Assembly (NCBI GenBank): GCA_017648225.1
Contig: JAGCJE010000261.1
Span: 1 to 7,434, forward strand
DNA from: Kiritimatiellia bacterium
GTDB taxonomy: Bacteria > Verrucomicrobiota > Kiritimatiellia > RFP12 > UBA1067
Direction: 5' to 3'
Length of the DNA: 7,434 nt
Shown: positions 1 through 5,066 of the stretch, in pieces
Layout of the letters: every line of letters starts with the position of its first letter
How positions within the stretch are numbered: position 1 is the first letter of the stretch
Translations under genes and position numbers: made by a program
Notes under the pieces: model-generated
What the model saw: the letters and a program-made list of their open reading frames with translations, nothing else
What the model was told of the DNA's origin: nothing
The model's database searches: none

Positions 1-62
1 CTGATGTGCGTCACCGGGTCAAGGGTCTTAATGCTGTCTGCGCCGTAACTGTTCTTTGCCAT
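1..62 (-). CDS. Type IIA topoisomerase B subunit (GyrB/ParE), N-terminal fragment
   Basis: Only the first 20 complete codons are in the window, running off its left edge. They begin MAKNSYGADSIKTLDPVTHI. This resembles the N-terminus of the ATPase subunit of DNA gyrase or topoisomerase IV, where a 'Y-x-A-x-S-I-x-x-L-(D/E)-x-x-x-H/A-(I/V)-R' stretch precedes the R-P-G-M-Y-I-G motif. That diagnostic motif would lie just outside the window, so the call rests on a short match. The 'LDPVTHI' form is closer to ParE-type than to classical GyrB ('LEGLEAVR'), but the two cannot be separated here. The ATG at 62-60 lies 12 nt after the PurF stop and has only a weak GGA-type Shine-Dalgarno, which suggests cotranscription with the upstream genes. 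If correct, the protein would drive ATP-dependent DNA supercoiling or decatenation together with a GyrA/ParC partner. Confidence 0.55.
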   Translation of the reverse strand, partial: MAKNSYGADSIKTLDPVTHI

Positions 63-74
63 AATTGTCCGCAA

Positions 75-1541
75 TCAATTCGCGTTAGCGTGGGGGCACG
101 ATGCGCACGGACACTTGTAGCCCTCGCCGTCGATAGACACGTCCTTGCCGGTCCAGCAGTAGGTACACAGATTCTCGGCCGGCAATCCGATCGCCTTGAC
201 GAGATCGTCGATCCGCTGGAACGCGAGCGACGTAAGATTGAGCTTTTCACGAATAAACTCGACCATATGCGCATAAGGCTCGCCGTCAGCATCGATATAC
301 TTCGAAACGTCCGCATTCTCGCCCTCATGGCCGCGTATGTAACGGCGCGTAACGAGATCGTACTCGCTCTTCGAGCGGGAGAAATTAAGGAATTTGCAAG
401 GATACAGAAGCGGCGGGCTCGCGATACGCATGTGCGTTTCAAGACAGCCCTCGGAATAGAGTTTTATAGCCTGCTTACCGAGCTGAGTGCCGCGAACGAT
501 CGAGTCGTCGCAGAAAACGAGCTTACGGTTTTTGATGAGTCCGGGAATCGTAATGAGCTTCATCCTGGCGACATGCTCGCGCTGACGCTGATCAGACGGC
601 ATGAACGAGCGGGCCCAGGTAGGAGTGTACTTCACAAAAGGTCTCGCGTACTTAATACCCGCTTCATGGGCATAGCCGAGAGCATGGGAAATACCCGAAT
701 CGGGAATGCCGCATGCCGCGTCGGCATCGGTAGGAGTACGCTTCGCCAGCGCGCTACCGCAGCGGTAACGCGTCATCTCGATGTTGCGCCCTTCGTACGA
801 CGACGCCGGATAGCCGTAGTAAACCCAAAGGAACGAACAGATCGCCATACGCTTTCCGGGTTCGACGAGCGTAATATCCACTTCAACGGTAAGCTCGACG
901 ACTTCACCGGGGCCGATATCGCGGACATACTCGTAACCGAGATTGGCGAGAGCGCAGCTCTCCATAAGCGCTATCATCGAGCCGTCTTTCTTCCCGAGAA
1001 TCACCGGGGTGCGCCCCCAGCGGTCGCGCATAGCGTAAAGCCGACCCGTCTCATCGATTATGAGAATCGAGCAACTGCCCTTTACCTTCTGCTGTACGTA
1101 TTTAAGGCCCTCGACGATTGACGACTGAGTCGCGATAAGCGCCGAAACGACTTCCGTCGGTCCGACCATCCCGCTCGTCGTCGAAAACTGGAGCTGCATG
1201 GAATTCCGCTCGAAAAGCTCCTTCTTAAGTTCATCGATATTATCGATGTAGCCTACCGTTACAATAGCGAACGCGCCGAGCTTCGAGCACATGACGAGCG
1301 GCTGAGGATCGGTATCTGATATTACACCGATGCCGACCTTGCCCGAAAACTTCGGGATGTCGTGCTCGAATTTGCTGCGGAACGGCGAATTCTGAATGTT
1401 GTGAATCGAGCGCTGAAAACCCGACTCGTTCAAAATCGCCATTCCGCCGCGGTGGGTCCCGAGATGGGAATGGTAATCCGTTCCGTAAAAGAGATCAAGA
1501 ACGCAATCGTCTTTGGAAATTACACCGCAGAACCCGCCCAT
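75..1541 (-). CDS. purF: PurF-family amidophosphoribosyltransferase homologue, GGFCG-type variant
   Basis: The 488-aa protein has the PurF layout: an Ntn-type glutaminase-like domain (about 1-225) and a phosphoribosyltransferase domain (about 226-460). PurF makes phosphoribosylamine from PRPP and glutamine, the first step of purine synthesis. The PRPP motif is intact (residues 341-352, FCDDSIVRGT). Cys235, Cys382, Cys459 and Cys462 match the four [4Fe-4S] ligands of Bacillus PurF. A tail adds C-P-C-x-x-C (477-482). The glutaminase half is unusual: the start is MGGFCG rather than MCG, so Cys5 could act only after loss of a four-residue propeptide. The usual glutamine-binding Arg, Asn and Asp positions appear replaced (GHVRY to GVISD near 72-76, HNG to TVG near 95-97, SDTE to GPTE near 127-130). 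The ATG at 1541 is chosen because AGAAGG lies 9 nt upstream; a longer reading frame runs into the tRNA. The fold is certain, the glutaminase activity is not. Confidence 0.88.
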   Translation of the reverse strand: MGGFCGVISKDDCVLDLFYGTDYHSHLGTHRGGMAILNESGFQRSIHNIQNSPFRSKFEHDIPKFSGKVGIGVISDTDPQPLVMCSKLGAFAIVTVGYIDNIDELKKELFERNSMQLQFSTTSGMVGPTEVVSALIATQSSIVEGLKYVQQKVKGSCSILIIDETGRLYAMRDRWGRTPVILGKKDGSMIALMESCALANLGYEYVRDIGPGEVVELTVEVDITLVEPGKRMAICSFLWVYYGYPASSYEGRNIEMTRYRCGSALAKRTPTDADAACGIPDSGISHALGYAHEAGIKYARPFVKYTPTWARSFMPSDQRQREHVARMKLITIPGLIKNRKLVFCDDSIVRGTQLGKQAIKLYSEGCLETHMRIASPPLLYPCKFLNFSRSKSEYDLVTRRYIRGHEGENADVSKYIDADGEPYAHMVEFIREKLNLTSLAFQRIDDLVKAIGLPAENLCTYCWTGKDVSIDGEGYKCPCASCPHANAN

Positions 1542-1550
1542 TTTTTTCAA

Positions 1551-1556
1551 CCTTCT
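1551..1556 (-). promoter_or_regulatory. Ribosome binding site of the PurF-like gene
   Basis: AGAAGG lies 9 nt before the ATG at 1541-1539 and fixes that start over upstream in-frame codons inside the tRNA. Its first base follows directly on the tRNA CCA end at 1557, so 3' processing of the tRNA would leave a purF messenger that begins with its own Shine-Dalgarno. Confidence 0.7.
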
Positions 1557-1633
1557 TGGTGCGACTGACTGGGATCGAACCAGCAACCTTCGGCTTCGGA
1601 GGCCAACGCTCTATCCAATTGAGCTACAGTCGC
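1557..1633 (-). tRNA. tRNA-Arg, anticodon CCG
   Basis: The minus strand folds into a full cloverleaf: a 7-bp acceptor stem (GCGACTG with CAGTCGC), a D arm GCTC/GAGC with an AATTGGATA loop, an anticodon arm TTGGC/GCCGA around the loop CTCCGAA, a five-base variable region and a T arm GCTGG/CCAGT with the loop TTCGATC. The anticodon CCG reads the arginine codon CGG. The discriminator base is A (1560) and CCA is encoded at 1559-1557. The 5' end is 8 nt after the glyS stop and the CCA is 15 nt before the purF ATG, with no room for a terminator or a separate promoter between the genes. It is probably released from a glyS-tRNA-purF transcript, unless a promoter lies inside glyS. Confidence 0.97.
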
Positions 1634-1641
1634 GAGTATTG

Positions 1642-3225
1642 TTAAAATTCAAGCGCGTCGTACATCATCGCGAGGAACTCGCCGTAAGTCATACGCGTCT
1701 GCTTCATGGAATCGCGCTCGCGGACGGTAAACGTTCCGTCTTCGACGGACTGGGCGTCGACGGTGATGCACCAGGGCGTACCGGCTTCGTCCTGACGACG
1801 GTAGCGGCGGCCGATGGCGCCCGAGACGTCCCACATGACGTTGACCTTCTTCTGGAGCTTCGTGAAAATCTCGCGGGCGAGCTTATCCTGAGCCTCGTCC
1901 TTCTTGATGAGCGGGAAGATGGCGACCTTGATGGGCGCAACCTTCGGGCTGAAGTGAAGGACCGTGCGGATATCTTCTTTACCCTTCTCGTCAACGAGCT
2001 TCTCTTCCTCATAGGCCTCGCACAAAAGAGCGAGCATAAGGCGGTCGACACCGGCCGAGGGCTCTATAACGTGGGGAACGTACTTACCGTCAAAAAGATT
2101 AAGGCAGAACTTCTCTGCGGCGACGGGATCTTTGCCGCGGGCGACCCAATCGGACTGAACCTTCTCGATGAACGCCTTGCGCGCGGCCTCGTCCATCTTC
2201 TTGGCGGCCTGCTTCAAAGGATCGTCGAACACCATCTGGGATTCGCCGGAATGCTTCTGATGCTGCGAAAGGTCGTAATCGCTTCGAGCGGCGATACCTT
2301 CGAGCTCCTGGCGGCCGAACGGGAAATCATACTCAATATCGACGCAAGCGCGCGCATAATGGGCGAGTTCGTCAGGTTTCTGCCAATATTCGACGAAACG
2401 CTCGGTAGGAAGGCCGACTGCATTCAGGAATTTCTTGCGCTGCTCGACCCAGTACTTGTGCCAGACCTCCCAGCCCCAGTCGTCCTGAACGGGACCGTTG
2501 AGATCGGGATTATCGGCGAGAGTTACGACATGACCGTGAAGAATCTCAACCGCCTCATCGGGGCGGATGAAGAACTCGAGCTCCATCTGCTCGAACTCGC
2601 GGCTGCGGAACGTGTAGTTGCGCGGCGTGACTTCATTGCGGAAGCTCTTGCCCATCTGGGCGATACCGTAGGGAACGGCCATACGGGAAGTCGATGTGAC
2701 ATTCTGGAACTGGGCGAAAATCGCCTGAGCCGTCTCGGGACGCAGATACGCGACGTTCGAGGGATCCTCGATAGGACCGACGATCGTCTTGAACATCAGA
2801 TTGAAGGGCTTCGGCTCCGTCAGCTCGCCGCCGCAGTAGGGACAGAAGAAGTCGCTGCCGGCAATCTTAGGCTGAGGCTTCTTTTTCTGATCCTCGTAGA
2901 TATCCTTGATCTGGTCGGCGCGCATGAGCTTTTTGCAGTCCTTGCACATCGTCATGGGATCGGCGAACGTATCAAGATGGCCCGACGCCTTCCAGATTTT
3001 CGGGTGCATGATGATCGTCGCGTCAAGACCGGCGACATCCTCGCGGCCGCGGACGGTAAACTGCCACCAGGCCTGCTTAACATTGTTCTTAAGCTCGCAG
3101 CCGAGCGGACCGTAATCCCAAAAACCGGGCATTCCGCCGTAGATTTCGGACGAATGATAAATAAAGCCGCGACGCTTGCAAAGAGCGCTGAGCGGATCGA
3201 GGGACGATTTGTTTTCTTCTGCCAT
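1642..3225 (-). CDS. glyS: Glycyl-tRNA synthetase, single-chain alpha2 type
   Basis: The 527-aa protein charges tRNA-Gly with glycine using ATP, in the cytoplasm. It is the eukaryote/archaeal-like homodimeric class II form, not the bacterial alpha2-beta2 form. The N-terminus carries the family stretch GGMPGFWDYGPLG (30-42). A four-cysteine zinc site is visible (C94, C97, C128, C131) inside the insertion after motif 1. Class II motif 2 is FRNE (195-198) followed by PRNYTFRSREFEQMELEFF. Motif 3 is IEPSAGVDR (387-395), with the ATP-binding Arg395. The C-terminal anticodon-binding domain covers about 430-527. The length fits the family (roughly 460-530). The start is the ATG at 3225; an upstream in-frame TTG falls inside the -35 box and is rejected. 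No Shine-Dalgarno precedes the ATG. The gene heads the glyS, tRNA-Arg, purF, gyrB/parE cluster. Confidence 0.97.
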   Translation of the reverse strand: MAEENKSSLDPLSALCKRRGFIYHSSEIYGGMPGFWDYGPLGCELKNNVKQAWWQFTVRGREDVAGLDATIIMHPKIWKASGHLDTFADPMTMCKDCKKLMRADQIKDIYEDQKKKPQPKIAGSDFFCPYCGGELTEPKPFNLMFKTIVGPIEDPSNVAYLRPETAQAIFAQFQNVTSTSRMAVPYGIAQMGKSFRNEVTPRNYTFRSREFEQMELEFFIRPDEAVEILHGHVVTLADNPDLNGPVQDDWGWEVWHKYWVEQRKKFLNAVGLPTERFVEYWQKPDELAHYARACVDIEYDFPFGRQELEGIAARSDYDLSQHQKHSGESQMVFDDPLKQAAKKMDEAARKAFIEKVQSDWVARGKDPVAAEKFCLNLFDGKYVPHVIEPSAGVDRLMLALLCEAYEEEKLVDEKGKEDIRTVLHFSPKVAPIKVAIFPLIKKDEAQDKLAREIFTKLQKKVNVMWDVSGAIGRRYRRQDEAGTPWCITVDAQSVEDGTFTVRERDSMKQTRMTYGEFLAMMYDALEF

Positions 3226-3235
3226 AATGGGTAAT

Positions 3236-3264
3236 ATTATATCAAATCTGTAACGGCTATACAA
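3236..3264 (-). promoter_or_regulatory. Candidate sigma-70 promoter of glyS
   Basis: A perfect TATAAT (3241-3236) stands 17 bp downstream of TTGTAT (3264-3259), which shares TTG with the -35 consensus. A start about 7 nt after the -10 box would fall near 3229, only about 4 nt before the glyS ATG at 3225. That agrees with the missing ribosome binding site and points to a leaderless or nearly leaderless messenger. An A/T-rich stretch can give a TATAAT by chance, so this is a candidate only. Confidence 0.55.
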
Positions 3265-3279
3265 ACGCCGCCAACTACG

Positions 3280-3306
3280 AAAACCGGAACCGGTTCACGC
3301 GGTTTT
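3280..3306 (-). terminator. Hairpin after rnc, possible weak terminator
   Basis: Just past the rnc stop, AAAACCG (3306-3300) and CGGTTTT (3286-3280) form an inverted repeat. A competing tighter hairpin, GAACCG-GTTC-CGGTTT, lies inside the same segment (3296-3281). The four T residues fall within the stem and are followed by CG, so this is not a textbook intrinsic terminator. Its place between rnc and the glyS promoter makes partial termination or a 3'-end stabilising role reasonable. Confidence 0.3.
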
Positions 3307-3967
3307 AAAGCGTCTCAATCAGTTTCATCGCAGCGGCGGAGTCGGCCTCCCGCCGGGAACCTCCCTCGCCTTGAGCAGATCCGACTCCCTCTACCGTAAC
3401 TTCAACAGTAAAAGTCGGTTTATTGCTCGTACCAGTAGTCTTAACGAGGCGGTACGACGGCATCCTCGGAGGAACCATAGCCTGAGTTAAATGCTGTAGC
3501 GCCGACTTCGGATTGCCGTCTAATTCGCCGAAACGGGAATTTGCCGTAAGCGAGAGATTATCAAAAATCGTCTTGGCCGCCTCAAGCCCCCCGTCCAGCC
3601 ATGCGGCTCCTATTACCGCCTCTACGGCGTCCGCTACAGTTTTTGACTTAGGCGAAAGTTCCCCCGCCCCCTTGTTGCGCTTTAAAAGCGAAATAAAGTC
3701 GCCGCCTTCCACAGCCTCGCAAAGGGCAGCCGTAGAAACCATGTGCTGACGCTTTCCGGTCAGTTCACCCTCTTTAAGCGAAGGATTGTTTTCATAAAGC
3801 CAGTCCGTCGCCAAAAGCCCCAAAACGGCATCGCCCAAAAATTCAAGACGCTGGTTGTCGGACGCTTTGGGCGTCGTCATCCTGAACGACGGTGTCGTCA
3901 GCGCCTCCTCGAGCAGGAAGGCGTTTTTAAAAGTATAGCCGAACAAAGTAGGATCGGAAATAGGCAT
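3305..3967 (-). CDS. rnc: Ribonuclease III
   Basis: The 220-aa protein cuts double-stranded RNA, notably in rRNA precursors and structured messengers. It has the normal two-domain layout. The RNase III domain (about 1-150) carries the signature QRLEFLGDAVLG (39-50) with metal ligands Glu42 and Asp46, and the second pair Asp113 and Glu116 in ADAVEA. A double-stranded-RNA-binding domain follows (about 152-220). Two departures from the usual pattern are visible: Gln39 replaces the Glu of the NERLEFLGD signature (E. coli Glu38), and the binding domain has GTSNKPTF where GPxHxxxF is common, and SRREA instead of SKKxA. The catalytic set is otherwise complete, so an active enzyme is expected. The ATG at 3967 is preferred to an upstream TTG. 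It lies 24 nt after the flavoprotein stop with only a weak Shine-Dalgarno, suggesting cotranscription. Confidence 0.95.
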   Translation of the reverse strand: MPISDPTLFGYTFKNAFLLEEALTTPSFRMTTPKASDNQRLEFLGDAVLGLLATDWLYENNPSLKEGELTGKRQHMVSTAALCEAVEGGDFISLLKRNKGAGELSPKSKTVADAVEAVIGAAWLDGGLEAAKTIFDNLSLTANSRFGELDGNPKSALQHLTQAMVPPRMPSYRLVKTTGTSNKPTFTVEVTVEGVGSAQGEGGSRREADSAAAMKLIETL

Positions 3968-3991
3968 AATAATGTCTTTAATCAATTGTCG

Positions 3992-5065
3992 TCATAAATT
4001 AATCGAGGCAACCGCTTTTGCAGCCGTCGCGAAAGCCATCGTCAGATTATATCCGCCCGTAGGACCGTCGATATCCATCACTTCACCCGCGAAAAAGAGT
4101 CCGGGCACAAGCCGCGACTCCATCGTGTCCGGATTTATCTCGTCCGTCGAAATTCCGCCGATCGTAACGATCGCCTCCTTCACTGGACGCGGTTTCAGAT
4201 TTCTGAATTGAAGACGCTCTCTGTCGAGCCAGACTTCAATCGTGTAGTTTTTAAGGTTCGCATGCTCGATAAAACGCTGCGAATTGTAAACGGCGGCTCC
4301 GCTCAACCCGAACGATTCACAGTCGACCTCGCCCTTGTAATCATAAAGGACCTTCCCGTCGTCGGATAAAACTTTAGCCCGCGCATCTTCGTACCTTCTG
4401 CCAGCGCGGCGCGTAATTTCCGCATCTGATGTTTCAAGGCCGATCAATCCAGGACGGTAAGGGACGATTTTATGACCGAGTGCGCGCGCGAAGTTCTGCC
4501 CGTCGCCTACGGAACCGAGTTTTGGATAACTTACCCCGCCCGTAGCGAGAAGAACGTTCTCGGCCCAGATGGTGAAGTTTTTCGTCGCGACGATAAAGCC
4601 GTTTTTCTGCGGCTGAATACCGGTCACCGGGCAATTCGTGATGACAGGCGTTTCGCTGTTTCTCAAAAGATCACCGAACGCGTGAACGATCGTCGTCGCC
4701 TTTCCGTCGGCAGGAAACATTCTCGCGTCGGCCATCCTGCGCACAGGCACATTCAAAGAACGGAAAAACGAAATGATCTTGCGCGGCGGAAATGCGCGCA
4801 AAGCAGGCGCGAGAAACTTCACCGCCGCCCTTCCGCCCGGAGTACCGGCCGGGCATTCGACGTCTTTGAGAAAATCTTCCGGCGAAATATCCTTTGCGAA
4901 ATTGCACCGTCCGTTTGCCGTCATAAGGACTTTCGATCCGAGCCTGGCTTTGCGCTCGATCAAGACGGAGGAAATCCTTCTTTGGGCCGCCATGGCTGCG
5001 GCGAACATTCCGGCCGCGCCGCCGCCGACAATCGCCAATTTTACCGGTGTATGTTTAAGTCCCAT
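3992..5065 (-). CDS. HI0933/BaiN-family FAD-dependent oxidoreductase
   Basis: The 357-aa protein is a flavoprotein of the HI0933 (YhiN, BaiN) family. It shows a dinucleotide-binding motif GGGAAG (14-19) after a short beta strand, the family stretch TANGRCN (49-55), an LATGG motif (173-177), FGLSG (252-256), TIGGIS (301-306) and the C-terminal FAD motif GLFFAGEVMDIDGPTGGYNL (322-341). BaiN of Clostridium scindens has been linked to reduction of bile-acid intermediates, but most members have no known substrate and this sequence does not settle one. It is shorter than the usual 390-420 aa. The missing length lies between FGLSG and TIGGIS, where only about 45 residues replace the larger insertion domain of many members. 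The ATG at 5065 is preferred over a TTG at 5086 because AGGA lies 9 nt upstream. It starts one base after the preceding stop, which suggests translational coupling. Cytoplasmic, as no signal peptide is seen. Confidence 0.9.
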   Translation of the reverse strand: MGLKHTPVKLAIVGGGAAGMFAAAMAAQRRISSVLIERKARLGSKVLMTANGRCNFAKDISPEDFLKDVECPAGTPGGRAAVKFLAPALRAFPPRKIISFFRSLNVPVRRMADARMFPADGKATTIVHAFGDLLRNSETPVITNCPVTGIQPQKNGFIVATKNFTIWAENVLLATGGVSYPKLGSVGDGQNFARALGHKIVPYRPGLIGLETSDAEITRRAGRRYEDARAKVLSDDGKVLYDYKGEVDCESFGLSGAAVYNSQRFIEHANLKNYTIEVWLDRERLQFRNLKPRPVKEAIVTIGGISTDEINPDTMESRLVPGLFFAGEVMDIDGPTGGYNLTMAFATAAKAVASINL

Positions 5066-5066
5066 A

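Noticed and set aside
6..1121. A 371-codon open frame on the plus strand across purF
   Set aside because: It is antisense to the PurF-like gene, and its Arg/His/Leu-rich product shows no domain. It also overlaps the start of the gyrB/parE-like gene.
1542..1586. A longer start for the PurF-like gene adding 15 residues
   Set aside because: The extra codons are the tRNA T arm, acceptor stem and CCA. The ATG at 1541 has a well-placed AGAAGG.
1513..3234. A 573-codon open frame on the plus strand across glyS and the tRNA
   Set aside because: It is antisense to an unmistakable glycyl-tRNA synthetase and a tRNA, has no recognisable motif, and is the expected shadow of strongly biased codon use in a GC-rich gene.
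3226..3264. An upstream TTG start for glyS adding 13 residues
   Set aside because: This TTG forms part of the -35 box and the extra residues have no counterpart in the family.
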